A stretch of DNA of 64,000 bases from Anastatus disparis (taxonomy: Eukaryota; Arthropoda; Insecta; Hymenoptera; Eupelmidae), in assembly GCA_017163975.1 (NCBI GenBank), contig JAFFSR010000265.1, positions 62,001 to 126,000 of the forward strand. The letters run 5' to 3'. Shown piece after piece: positions 25,301 to 37,540 of the stretch. The notes below the pieces were generated by a model, which was given only the letters and a program-made list of their open reading frames with translations, was not told where the DNA came from and made no database searches. A program made the position numbers and the translations under genes. Position 1 is the stretch's first letter, and each line of letters opens with the position of its first letter.

Positions 25301-26000
25301 GAAGTGGCTCATAATCTTTTATTAGAGTTGTAAAATTAAAAAAAAATTTTATTGCTTTAAGAATAGCACCGGAAATTGATGATTCAAATGAATATTTTAA
25401 TTTTGTTTTGACAAAATTCAACTTTTTTTCCATTAATGAATACAAGAAAATTTTTCAAAATTTCGTAAACATATCAAACATTCATAAGAAGCATGAACGT
25501 AACTCGCATCATTTATTAACTTAAAAATATATTGCTTTCCCTTTAAACGTATCAAATTAATTAACGTTAAAAAACGAGCCAACAATGTAATGCAGCAAAT
25601 AAACCATTAATAAGTAAGGTCCAAATTAATGAACTCTAAAGTCCTTCAATTACAACACCGTCATTTACAAAAATGTTAAAAAAAAGCCCGTCTAAAATAA
25701 AGCAAAGCACGTTAATATTCTACTAAGACGAGTATTGTGTATATATAATATGTATAACTATAAAAAAGAAGAAGAAAAAAAAAACGAATCTCCTCATCTA
25801 CAAAAGCCCCTCTCTTCGAAAGAAACAAGGCAGCTCTAGTAACGATCAAATTTTTCTCTCGAAAAAAAGGAGCCTGGCAAATTCAAGCCCTTATTCAAGG
25901 TTTCGCGCTCTCTGGCTCAAGCCAGGACCCGCTTCTCCTCTTCGTTTCTTTTTTTCTTCCTTCATTTTTTTTCTTCTTTCTTTCTCTTTTTTTTACTTCT
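16365..26000. other. Long gene-poor AT-rich stretch
   Basis: This is mostly low-complexity AT-rich DNA. Local features are a GA run (17512-17530), a CT-rich stretch at 21065-21110, an (AAG)n run at 24818-24843, and a short hairpin at about 24318 (gaaataaaatttctttatttc). Frames at 17246-17817, 20890-21147, 22131-22897 and 23265-23815 are rich in F/S/L/K and fall in T- or A-rich DNA. None shows splice sites and composition together. Confidence 0.55.
18119..18228 (-). CDS. Orphan exon candidate after a strong acceptor
   Basis: On the minus strand the tract attttcattttttcacag ends at 18229 and is followed by a frame of about 35 codons (two-base start phase). The frame contains LYRKSLRIQTAKLTCLKLRK and ends at TAA near 18119. 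The composition is basic and it resembles no family I know. With no partner exon visible it may be chance. The start phase would accept an upstream exon ending in a single base. Confidence 0.14.
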
Positions 26001-26830
26001 TTGCTTCGGGTTCGCTAGCCTATAAAGGACGAGGGAAGAGAAAGAGAGTTGAGGGTCAAGAAAGAGGGAAGCAAGCGAGCAAGCAGCAAGCAAGCAAGCA
26101 AAAGCAGGCATTGCTAGGCAAAGAAGAAAAGAAGGGGAGTTTATAGTATATAGTAGTATAGTACATATAGAGGAGGACCTAGGCGAATTCGCACGAAGAA
26201 TTTCGCGCTAGAGAGGCTACATTCGGGGAAGAGGATCCGGTTTTATAACACATTTTAAACACATAGACGTATATATATATATATGTGTATAAGAGGTAGG
26301 CCAAGAAGATGATGCAGGAGGACAGAGAAAGAACTGTTGTAGATATACACGTACACTTATGTAGAGTGGAGGAGGAGAACGGATACGAAATATACGTTTG
26401 CCAGCCTGTGAGCCATACACAGCGCGCCTGCTGTTGACCCTGAGAAATCCTCTCGTTTCTTCTTGGTTCACTCTCCTTATATATATATAGCACATGTGTA
26501 TAGAGAGGCCTTCCTTATGATATAACGCCAAGCAAAAGAGAACTGCCCAAGCTCTTATATAGCTGGCGAAAGTTACACACAGGCCTTATTTCGCGAACGC
26601 ACACCTTGGAAATACATGTATATCTGTATGTATGTATAAAGATTCTTTCTTTTTTTTTGCCAAAGCGCGAACATTAATCTCTTCTTCTCTACACTATAGC
26701 GCTGCTGTTGCTCTTACTACTAATGCTCTCTGCTCTGTTGATGCTGATGCTCTCTTGCTACTGCTGCTGGCCTACATATATATACATATATATATATTTT
26801 TTCTCTTTCACTAAGTGTACAGTTATGTTA
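26000..26830. other. GA/CAAG/CTG-rich island with TATATA tracts
   Basis: Sequence in order: polypyrimidine (25930-25995), GA-rich, a (GCAA)n-like run at 26069-26110, tatata tracts at 26270 and 26480, a GCTGCTGTTGCT / CTGCTGCTGG block at 26700-26772, and another tatata tract. Such blocks resemble insect core promoters and 5' leaders with GAGA-factor sites, on either strand. The frames here overlap each other on both strands, and none is convincing. Confidence 0.4.
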
Positions 26831-27114
26831 TGTAAATTTTCTCTCTAAGGTTCCCAACAAATGACTTTGCAACTATCAATGAATCCTTTTAAAGGATTTC
26901 AAATGGATCAGTTTTAATCTTTTTATTTACTAATTTTAAATTAAGAAAGTTTTGCAATTAGCTTGACATAATGAGATTTTTAGGAAAAAAAGCATTACGC
27001 AGCTTGAAAGATTTTATTTCATTATGGTAAGTTGACTGCAAGGATGAAAGGTTTTTTTTCGAAGTACGCTGATTTATTAATGTTCATCAGGAATAGAGCT
27101 TAATTCTGTTTCTT

Positions 27115-27327
27115 TTAAGGCGATTTCGGAAGTTAGGTTAAATTTTCATACCTAGTTTACAAATTACGTTTTAAGTTTATAAAATTTTTAGGATTTTCAA
27201 GTTTTTCACCATTCTGTGAGTTTAAAAAAATGGTAAAAAATTTTAAAATCTGAAAAATCTTCTGCATTAAAGGCGTGATTTAAAAACTAAAAAATGAAAC
27301 CTGACCTAAACTCCGAGGTCGCCTTAA
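27115..27327. mobile_element. Palindromic MITE with TTAA target duplication
   Basis: TTAA at 27115-27118 is followed by GGCGATTTCGGA, and the right end reads TCCGAGGTCGCC followed by TTAA at 27324-27327. The inverted repeat continues inward (ttaggttaaattttcat against ttaggtcaggtttcat) almost to the centre, so the 205-bp element (27119-27323) is a degenerate palindrome. TTAA target duplications are characteristic of piggyBac-type elements. There is no coding capacity, so it would have moved with a transposase supplied elsewhere. The family assignment is an inference from the target site. Confidence 0.72.
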
Positions 27328-28225
27328 TGGTCTAAAAAGACTAATTTTATTATTATTTTTTTGATTTTTAAAAATGAAATGATAATTCAATAGATATGAA
27401 TAAATAGAAAAATCGCTATTACAATCTGTTTAAAAAAAGTAAGATAAAGTGTCAACGATAATTTAAATAAACCATCAGAAAAAAAAACGAAAGAAAAAAA
27501 AATGATCGCTAATTATACAAATTGCAAAAAATTCTTGAGCACGCTTGGATTTTTCACGCTTCTGTGGTGTACAGCAGTAAGAATTTGATTGTTTTTTTTT
27601 TCTTCTTCTTCTTCTCCTTGAAAAGAACACACACTGGTGGATAATCGCTTTCTTGGAGGACAGGCAACGTGTGTACACATATATACACATCAACTATAGA
27701 AAGAGGTAGGGAGGTTAGGCTTCTTCTCTCTTTTTTTTTTTTTTATCGGCATTCTCCAAGAGCAAGCGAGCGCGCATACGAGCAGCAGCAGCACACGGGG
27801 GCCCTAGAATTTCCGACAGGAAGTGCGAATAATTTAACGTGCATGACTATAATCTACATGTACTAGTAATGAAATTTCGCTATCTCTTGCCAATCTCTTT
27901 CTCTTCACTACGAATATAATGATGTAAGTGTAATAAAGCGAAAAGTAATGTTACATACACACATACATATTTCATTCGTTAAAATTGTAAATATGAATTA
28001 TCTTTTCTTTTTGTTATTTAAGAACTTTAAGGGTTGTACAAATGATTATTTAAAGGTTACTTGAATGAATTTTGATTGGAATTTTCTTTTGCTTTTATTA
28101 ATTAAAATTTCTATATACTTAGAAGTGCTCCAGCGGATCATAAGTAATTGTACAGGTGAGATTATCTATTTTAAAGATATACTATTACCGATGAAATGCT
28201 TTTATTTACTGGATAAAAATCTAAA

Positions 28226-28624
28226 ATATGGGCAATGCTGATTATGCGATATATTGCCAACAGTTGCTAGAATAAAATTATTGTTAAAAAAATTGATATA
28301 AAATATTCTGCCATAAGGATTCGACTCCATGAGCCTTCGCTAGGGTAGCCTTGTGCTTTACTATTGAGCTATTGTTTTGATGACGATATTGAATTAAATT
28401 TGGGTAATAACATATGCAATTCAGCAAGCTTTGGTAAATTATGTCATAACCTAAATTGAATTGAATATCAACAAAACAAAATAGCCCAGTAGTAAAATGC
28501 AAGTCTATCAGACAAAAGTTCGTAAGATTGAATCCTTTCGGCAAAATTTTTTTTATCAATTTTTTCAATAATTATTTTATTTTTAGCAACATTAATATAT
28601 GAATGACTGCAATACTCAATATAT
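28226..28624. mobile_element. Long diverged palindrome carrying two outward tRNA-like units
   Basis: The sequence folds back around AAGCTT at 28427-28432. The arms of about 200 bp pair with roughly 65-75% identity (gatattgaattaaatttggg against gatattcaattcaatttagg; attgatataaaatattctgcc against attgataaaaaaaattttgcc). Each arm contains a tRNA-like A box and B box directed outward. On the left (minus) these are tagctcaatagtaaagc and gagtcgaatcc. On the right (plus) they are tagcccagtagtaaaatgc and agattgaatcc, followed by T8 at 28547-28554, which could act as a Pol III terminator. The cloverleaf is poor, so neither is a working tRNA. It is probably a foldback element or a pair of inverted SINE heads. 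Confidence 0.6.
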
Positions 28625-28639
28625 TGTCAATATATTTTT

Positions 28640-31400
28640 AATTTTTTACGTGAATTAATTAATGTTGACTATCTCGTAATACACAAGAAAAGATTAAATG
28701 AAATTTCATCAATGATTAATGCATATTTGAACTTCAAAATAAATTATTCCAGGTATCGATGAGTTGAAGCGAAAGTTTAAAATTAATTTTTAAATAAATT
28801 AAGCTCTTATTATTATAATTTTATTCCAAAGGCGCAATGAGGAAGTTGCACAATCATTTAATTAAATTCAATTGTATATTTTAAAGTTTAAATCATATCC
28901 TTTATTATTTTGTAATAAAAATTAATCTTCCAACTTACGCGATGAAAAGGGATTCAACTTTTATTTCTGAAACTCACCTGCAACAAAGAAAGAAAAAAAC
29001 ATTGAAATTAGATATAAATTGAATAAAAAAAATATTAAAAATTATAAATTTTGTAGATAATATATTTTCTAATAAAAAATATATAAAAATAGCGAGGCAA
29101 TAAAATTAACATTTATTGTTGTTAACGTTATTGTTATATTTTGAAAAAAATCCTTCGAACAATACTTAAAAGAACATATAAATCATTCTCATATACGGAA
29201 ACTGCTTTTGTGCCCATTAAAAAAAAAATTTTTTTTTTTTTTCGAGTTATAACTTATTGTGCAGTAAAACAACAATAAATTAGAAAATAGTATTATTGAC
29301 AGACAAGAAAATGTTCATTTTAAAATTTTACATCTTAACAATAAACTCCTAAAGTAAAAGTTAAAACCTAAACGCCAATATGTAATATGAATCATCGCTC
29401 TACCCAATATGTCTTGTTGAAACAACTTAAGTAAGATCTATCTGAAGGCAAAAAGCTTTTGATCTTCTAAAATTCAATGCAAACTAATATATTCTAAGCT
29501 CTCTCTCTCTCTCAACCCTTTTCTATCATCTTAATATATCATCAGTCCGACCCTTCGTCCTATTTTCTATTTAGACGTACATGAAATACGCGTTTATTAA
29601 AACCCTTACAACTGTGAGAAATATTTTTCTTTTACTTTTCGTTAATCCCACATCAAGTTTATACGAAAGCAAATACTGCGTTAGATCAAAGCGCATCGAT
29701 AACAGTAGCTTCTTCTTCTTTTATTTTTTAATCCTATCCAACACTATGGTTAAAATACTTCTCATGAATACTCGAGAGAATCGTTGCAATTTATTTTTTC
29801 CTTCAAAATCATATGTGTACAGAGAAAAAGAAAAGTAACAATTCATCAAGTTGCATATTATAGTTTTCTTATTTTTTTTTTTCAAAGCAACTATAGTTAG
29901 CACGTTGCGCTTCGTGAACTTTAATTATTTCTTATGTAATAAACATTTTTTTTTTTAAAGTTATCATTTCGAATAGATTATAGTGGTATAATATATTAAA
30001 TTTTCTTTACGAATCTAAAGATTTTATAATTATATTTATGTAGTTTTATAAATATTTTTTAATCTCAAACACTACACAGAAAATTAGATTATATCAGTCA
30101 TAAAAGAATCGAACCATTTCTATTGGATATTATTTATTATGAAGCTACTTGTCAAAGTGCAAAAATATTTCTTTAGTATTTTTCAATATATTTTCCAGCA
30201 AACAATAAAAATCTAAAATAAATGTGATTTAGAGAGACGCTAGCTCGTTGCCAGGATTTGTACGTATATATATGACGCAACGTCACAAGAGAAAGAGAAA
30301 TATCGAGCGTTTGCCTTCGCGACTCTAAACCTGCGCCTTGTCTATTGATCGGCAATTTTCATTGCTTTTCAAGCTACAACAACGCAAACGCTCTGTGTGA
30401 CTTTTAGTATATTTTATTTCGTTTTGGCTTTTTAATGTTTAACTGTATTTATTTACTGACAAAACAAACTTGGCTTATAAATTGTCGTCGCAGTCGTCGT
30501 AGTCGCGGCGTTTGGATATAAATTTATGTACGACCGGTTGCAATGATAGTTATCGCTTTTTAAAAGGAAGAATAAAATTAGGAAAACTTTCATTTTAAAG
30601 TATATATACATTTGTTTAGATAAAGATTTTTTTTATCGTTCGTTCAACGTAGCATTCCGTATTTGTAAAAGAAATTTTTTTTTTTTAAATAATGTCGAGA
30701 GAGAGAGAGAGAGAGGAAAAAAGGCATTTCCGTAATACACTAGAGTATTTAATTTCAATCAATTTAAATTGCTAAATTGTCCCGAAGTAAACATTCACAG
30801 GGATTACTGCTTTATTCAAATAAGTACTTTCTAAATGCCATTTAAATAAAGATTTATTCAAATAAAATATTTTTCTTACGAAAACGTTAAATTTGAATTT
30901 ACAAAAATTAAAGACTATTAACAGCCGCGTGTTCAAATAGCAAGCGTCAAATTTAAAGGTAAAAGCCTAAAGTAATTGTTGAGACTTACAAAAAAAAAAA
31001 TAAGAATAATTATCGACATTAATTTAAATACTTTTATCTTTATCAGAAATCTTGTTTTTTAAGCTTTGCATTCCTTTTACTTTTAATAATCTAATAGACT
31101 TTTTTCATGCAAAACCAAAATTTAAAATACTGTTTTTAAAAGGCTTCCATTTCTATTTCTTCGTTAGTTATGTATTAACTTTACAAGAGCTCCTAAATGT
31201 TTTGTAACTTTTAGTTTTATTTTACTACAAATAAATGAGACTTTTACTAATTAATTTTACAATTCAGTTTATCCTTAATTAACAGCAAAGTACAATCCAA
31301 ATGTAATTTTAAAAAGTCAAATTTAAGTGCTTGTTATTATTATTATCCATGAAATTCTCGACTGTTTTAAAAACAAAATTCGACTCTCAAATTTTAAATA
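28640..31400. other. AT-rich DNA, no gene seen
   Basis: Beyond the candidate ratchet site this holds T-rich and A-rich tracts (29221-29243), a short CT run (29499-29513) and a (GA)n run at 30697-30715. The frames at 29581-29838 and 30173-30355 are not supported by splice sites or composition. Confidence 0.55.
28971..29000 (-). promoter_or_regulatory. Candidate recursive-splicing (ratchet) site
   Basis: Read on the minus strand, tttttttctttctttgttg is followed by cag|gtgagtt, with the junction between 28978 and 28977. A strong 3' splice site is fused directly to a strong 5' splice site with no exon between. This is the form of ratchet points that remove very long introns stepwise in flies. 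It implies a minus-strand transcript crossing this region, which would fit the minus-strand exon candidates at 57-62 kb. Alternatives are a normal acceptor whose exon happens to start GTGAGT, or chance. Confidence 0.45.
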
Positions 31401-31404
31401 CAGA

Positions 31405-31607
31405 GGTCGTCAGTAGCTCAGTCAGTAGAGCGATGGATTCGTAATCTCGAGGTCCCGAGTTCGAATCCCGCTCTCGACCGATTTATACAAGCACCACTGT
31501 AAATTACATGTGCTTTGTTCGCAAACACACTGATGATCTCCGTCGCTAATTAGCATCGCAATCATAGCCATGAATACAGCGACGTTAAATAAAATGAAAA
31601 AAAAAAA
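31405..31607 (+). mobile_element. tRNA-derived SINE with poly-A tail
   Basis: The head (31405-31479) has an A box tagctcagtcagtagagc, a B box gagttcgaatcccgc and flanking ggtcg/cgacc ends. It is not a clean tRNA: acceptor positions 6-7 and much of the anticodon and T stems do not pair. The nominal anticodon would be CGT (Thr). It runs without a T-run terminator into an unrelated body of about 115 bp, then gcgacgttaaataaaatg and an A tract of about 11. The Pol III head, body and A tail define a SINE. No target-site duplication was recognised, so the insertion is probably old or has a diverged end. Confidence 0.78.
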
Positions 31608-34600
31608 TTTCTGCGTAGAGTTTCTATGTTTACTGGTTACAAATATTTTTTGAATTTTAAAGTTTTACAAACTTTTATTTAAAGTAGCTCGAGCGCGTTG
31701 CTTTTTACGTGTGGACTCTCATAAGTAAAATAATCGTTTAAATTTTTTTCTCATTAAAAATATGATCTATGAATATAGATAAATATGATTCGTATGCGTA
31801 CTTTGATTTTCAGTATTTTTTTTTTAAATGAACCATCACCTTACACTTTGCAAAATTTTGACTTTATAAATTAATGTTAGTGTGATTAATTTATTTCATA
31901 CCAAACTTTTAAATTTTTATGAGTTATTGTTAATTTAATAAAACTTTTCAAGTAAAAAATTTTCAAATTTTCAATAATTACTTTTTTTTGTCGTCATCGC
32001 CAGCTAATCAATTATCTTTGGTAAGCTCATAAATTCTACTTTAATAAGATATTGTCTATTAAATTCTGAAGAACTTCTCAACCGAAAGTATATATATAAC
32101 AATCGGCCAATGTAAGTTCAATTAAAGTTAAAAGATTTGCCGGTGTGTTGTTTATATTTTGAAAAGCAGCGCAATAAAAACTTCGACTAGAACTATAGAT
32201 CTATTCCTAGAAAAACAACTAGAAGTCACTCCCAATTCCTGTCTCTAAGTTCTTCATTATCATTACGCGCGCAGCAAAACGTCCGGCAAATATCACAAGA
32301 ATATACCAGATAAAAATAGAAAAAAAAAGAAAACACACAAGGATAATAATAGAAAAACACCTCTGGTCTATAGGTAGTTCATTTCTTTGAATTTTTTTTA
32401 TTACTTTTTTTGAGCCCTTTTATTCTTAAAAAAAATGTTATTACATGAAAGTAAAATATAAATTTTGGACGACGTAAAAAAAGAATTTTATTTTTTAATA
32501 AAAAGAAATTTTTATATTTAGTACGACACATTGATGTATGTGGAAAATAAAATTGGTCGAATGCCTTACTTAATCAAGTTTGACTAATTGGTTAAAAGGT
32601 TTTGTAAATTAGGACAGTCAATGTTGCAGACGTATCGCATATCTTTTTTAGTTGAATACTTTCGGGTAAAAGCATCGCTTTTTTAAATAAAATATTTTTA
32701 ACGCGCACTTTTCTTTGAAAAATGACAGTTTTGATATATACACACTCGCATATCTGAAGAATGCCGAGAAATAATCTCGAAGGAATTTTAAAGGAAAATT
32801 CTTATAAAAAAAAAAAGAAAAGAAAATAATAATTCTTTTTAGTTTTCGAATGCACTTTATTTTTACTCGATGACTTATATTTATTATATTATTCGGATTA
32901 TATTTTTAGTTCAAGGAGCGAAGAGCATTGTAAAATTTGAACGTAAAAAAAAATGAAGAAGAAATTAGTATATTATTTTCCGATCAACGTAAATGCAGTT
33001 ATTTTAAGAGTATACTTAAATGCGTTTACGCTCTATTCTTAGAAAATACTATATCATTAATTCTATTCCGAGGATTTATTTTTTATGTTTCTTTTTTTTC
33101 TATATTTTCATGATCACATTGAATGACAGCTTCATTGAGTTCGGTAATTTATGTAATGATTAAATGATACTAAATATTTACATGAATATACGCGCGTTGC
33201 GTAATGGGCTTATTGATTTGTTAAGCAATAATTTCTAAATTGAAGATTTTTCAATTAATCAAAGTCATTTCCAGTGTATGAAACGCATAATATGAATTAT
33301 AAACATAACATAAACGTATGTGTTATTCAACGTTAATGATGCTTTGGAAAATTTTAATATCTCAAATTATTGATAATTGCAAATCCGTTTTTAAACTAAT
33401 TTTTAGTTATCAACTCAACCTCCGCTTTGAATAATCTCTAAAATAATATATAACTCAAAATGACTTGAAAAATAAAAAATAATTTTATTTTTCTTTTAAA
33501 ATTAAAGCAATCCTAGAAGTGATTACTTTCCCAACGTAACTTTTACTTGACGTTTCATTAGTGGTAATTGAATCTTTGCGTGTTTCTTTTTTTTTATTCT
33601 CTCTCTCCTTCTTTCTTTCTTCCTTCTCGGTAATTTACTTTCCGTATAAGTGCATCGTAAAAACATATACGAAAGGAAACATTTGGTCAGCGCTGTGTGA
33701 CACAAACTTGCACGTATATATACACCAAAGTCGATATATAACCTAATTTGAACTTTGGCCCATGATAAATTCACGGAATATCAAATGAGTGAATCAAAAG
33801 CGCTGGCTTGAGCATGTGAAAACTATTTTTAAAAAACACGATTTGCTATAAAATGTTAATACGACGTTTTAATCTATGCTGATAATTGAAGAAAACCCAT
33901 TTTTATATTTCGTACAATTGTACACCGATTTTTTTATCGAATAAAAAAAATTTGAACGTACTTTAATTTGTTAACAAAAATCTAAAAAACTAATTTGTTG
34001 AACAAAAAGTCATGCTGCTATTAATCATTTTAGCATAAATTGTAAAATAATATTCGTAATAAAAAAAATCTGAACTATACATTCATTGAACAATTGTGTT
34101 TAGCCATTATCTAAATTAAAAATGATATATTAAATGAGCTGACATGAATAATTCGCAAATAAATTTAGCAATAAATCTAAACGTTATTGTCCCCGTGATT
34201 GTCGGACAGATTACATTAGATACACTGTTCTTCATTATTACGACATAAATTAATTAATCAACGTAACTGTATTCTGTGTACGAACGATGCAGCGCTGGCT
34301 GGTGTGTGTGTATGGGCATAAAAGGAGGTTGCACAAGATGTAATTTGTTACGTAAAACAAACGTGATAACGACTAAACTGTTTACTTTTTAAAACTTTTT
34401 TTTTTGCTTTCTGTCGCTTTTTTTTACCTGCTACTTTATTATAAAAGTTCTACTGAATTTTTAAAAGTCTCATTGAGAACACCTGTTCAAATTCAAATCT
34501 TTTATGCGCCCAATCGAATATCGTCTAATATCTATTTTTTCTTCATTTTATCGTGATAAATGCTTTTATTTGATTTTTATTGTTCTTATTATGAAAGAAC

Positions 34601-36200
34601 AAAAAAACAGATGCTTTTAATGTATATGAATAGCTTCCACTAAGTAGACAAGTTACAACGTACTTTAATTTTGCACCTGTTGCTAAAATCATTATTTAAA
34701 GACTGCTCGGTAAAAATCAGATATGCTAACGTTACGGTATTATGAAAAAAGGAGCAATAAAAATAAATTCTGGAGTTTATTAATACTGTTGTAACATAAA
34801 CAATCCGTAATTTTCTCATTATAATGTGATTATGAAAAAATTTTTTAAACAAACATACCTAATGCTTTATGTAGAATAATTATACCATTTGAAGAGAAAA
34901 AAAACTTGACAGCCATTTCTAAATATTTTACAATGTAATCAGAACTCCACGGCTTAATTAATTTTCGCATAATCGAAACTTTTATAAACACATAAAAAGA
35001 TAGCTATTGTTACACTAATTAAATGTACATTAGTGACTTCGTTATTTTAAAGCTAAAACACATAATGTTTCGCTAAAAAGTACATTGAATAACTTAGATT
35101 TGTGCAATAAAAGAGTGATTTGTTCAATAAATGAATTTTTGTTAGTGGATGGAAGATTTCGAATCCAACTGATTTTTATAAATTGATCTAATGATTAACG
35201 AACTCATTTTTAATGGTGTTCTAAAAAGCATACTTTTTCTAAAAAGTTGCTGCGAATACTTATTTATACAAATAATATTTTTAATTATAAAAAAAAATAA
35301 ATAAATTTGTTTTTATCGATTCAAGCCATCACCTATCTGATATTTATAATATAAATATTACAAATTAAAAATTTAGATAAATAATAGTTTTTTTTAGTGC
35401 ACGGATAGGATGTTCCTGTAAAAATTAAAGCAATCATTCTAATCGTGAGATGTCACATATATAATTTTAGGTTGTTTTATTTGCTGCCTTTAAATATTAT
35501 TAAAAACGTTTAAAAATTTATTCAATGATTTTTGTCGTAATGAACGTAATTTTTACAGTATTCCTCTGTAAACTTTATGAGGCGTTATCATAATAATTAA
35601 GAAAAAAACGTCGTAATTTTTATTCCAAATTTCATTGTTTTATGAAAAATTTCTTTTCGCGTATAAAAATAAAGTATTAAAGTTTATCCAGATGAATTTC
35701 GTTTAAAAATTTTATGATTTCCGAAAAGATGATGAAATTTTAACGCGTTATCATGAACAACTAATTATATTTGAGGCTTTAAATAATATATTATTCCTCG
35801 TCATCATTTTTTTAGAATAAGGATTCAGGTAACCTATAAATATTATATCGATTCTTTATAAGTATACAATCAATAATTCTGTTTTAATTTGGACTATTTA
35901 GAATAAAAGAATAATAAGATATACAAAATCAAATAAAAATTTACTATACATTAAAAAAAAACTAATTAATTTTTTTTAAGAAAAAAATATCTGATTGCAG
36001 TTTGCAAATTAACATGCAACAAGCTCGCATAAATATTTAACTTGGTTCGCTAGAAATAATAACCGCATCTGTGTGTTCCAATACATAAATTCAAATGGTA
36101 CATATGCATATCCTAGATATTAAATTCAGCAAGCGCATGTCTTTATTTGCTCAAATATCGATAATGCCTCGAAGGATAAGCGCATATACACAGAGCTTCA
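31608..36200. other. AT-rich DNA, no gene seen
   Basis: This is low-complexity AT-rich sequence with short T-rich, A-rich and CT-rich runs. A plus-strand cag acceptor with a gtaagc donor 17 bp later (32004-32022) is too short and weak to call. No frame combines normal composition with splice sites. Confidence 0.55.
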
Positions 36201-36499
36201 TCTTTCAACGTGCATCTCAAGGTATGCACATATGAAAGTACGTTTGAAAATAAGAAGAAAGCAACACACGCTCATAACAAAATAGACGATTAGGACAGCT
36301 TATGCTCGCGTTAGCTTTCTTTGAAAAAGTAAAAGAGAAATAAATAAGGAATGTTAAGGAGATTAATTCTGTCATTGGACGTAGATAGTCAAAGAGCGAG
36401 CATTGCGAGTTTAGAGACGTTGGTAACGGTGTACATAATACAATATATAAAACGGTATGACCCGTTCTACGAATTGATAAGGGCACGATAGACGTATAG

Positions 36500-37540
36500 A
36501 AAAAAGAGAGAATCGTTCGCACGACCCGATCACCTCCTTCTATAATTACTGTGTCACTGCCATTGTCTCGCTTTGACGCTCATTCTCTATCTTCTCCATT
36601 CCTTCTCTTCACTCGCTATATAACATCTCTAGATTTTCATTTTATACTTTTGCGCCTCTCTCTTCTCTCTCTCTCTCTCTCTCTCCCTCTCGCGTGATAA
36701 ATATCAAGTTTTCCTCAACTTATCCGTTTGACATATATATGCAAACGTATATATAAATGCATAGATTTTCATTTCTGCTAAACGTATTATTTTTTTATTT
36801 TTTTCTTCTTTCAAAGCTAAGTATATGGAATTTTTTTATATGCGTTGCAAAAGTTATTGTTAGACCCTTTTTATATTGCATACTTGTGGGTTAACACGTT
36901 AAAAAATGATTGCAAGGCTTATTTTTTTTATGGTTAATGGGACCGTATATACGTTCACGACAAAATCATTGTCTTATTAATAATTTTACGAGAATGGCAT
37001 TTATTTTGTCACAAAGGATAATGGGGAGCTAAGACGAGAGATATGGTGGTTACTCTCGGACGAGGAGGGAGGGACTCTTTTAATGAGGCAACTTTTTTTT
37101 ATTTTCAAACAAAGCAATAAAGAATTGCTGTATTCAAAGCGAACAATTTTAGCAAAGGCTATATCTATAGTTTTTATTTTTCTTTAGTTTAATTAAAACA
37201 TCTTTGTTATGGTGTGGAAATACTTTAATTATTTAATCAGCCAATTAAATCTATGTCGAAAAATGTCACAAATTCACTGTTGTTCGTTTTCTTTTTCTAT
37301 TAAATACATAGCGATTGTAATACAAGATTAAGAAAATTTTTCAGTTTGATAATAACATTATGCAAATACTCAAATAATAATCTCATGAGAATTCTGCAAA
37401 CTCGAAGAGATTTACCTTGATCAGTTTGAATCTCCGCTTAAAGTGTTATTACGGGACTAGGACAGCGCATAAATATCTAGTATATAGATAGACAAGGAAA
37501 CTTTGTTGGAGAAGAGAGAGAGAGAGAGAGAGAGAAATGT
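36500..37540. repeat. (CT)n and (GA)n microsatellite islands
   Basis: A CT run covers about 36655-36691 and a GA run about 37514-37535, with moderately GC-richer DNA between 36200 and 36600. Further pure dinucleotide runs in the window are GA at 30697-30715 and 45558-45578, TA at 46133-46151 and 59257-59273, and GT at 52926-52968. GA/CT runs are potential GAGA-factor sites, and this is an inference from the motif only. Confidence 0.7.

Noticed and set aside
28314..28547. Two ordinary tRNA genes
   Set aside because: The A and B boxes are recognisable, but cloverleaf pairing is poor and the two units are inverted halves of one palindrome.
31405..31479. Functional tRNA-Thr(CGT) gene
   Set aside because: Acceptor positions 6-7 and the anticodon and T stems mispair, G18 is missing, there is no T-run terminator, and a body with a poly-A tail follows, so it is a SINE head.
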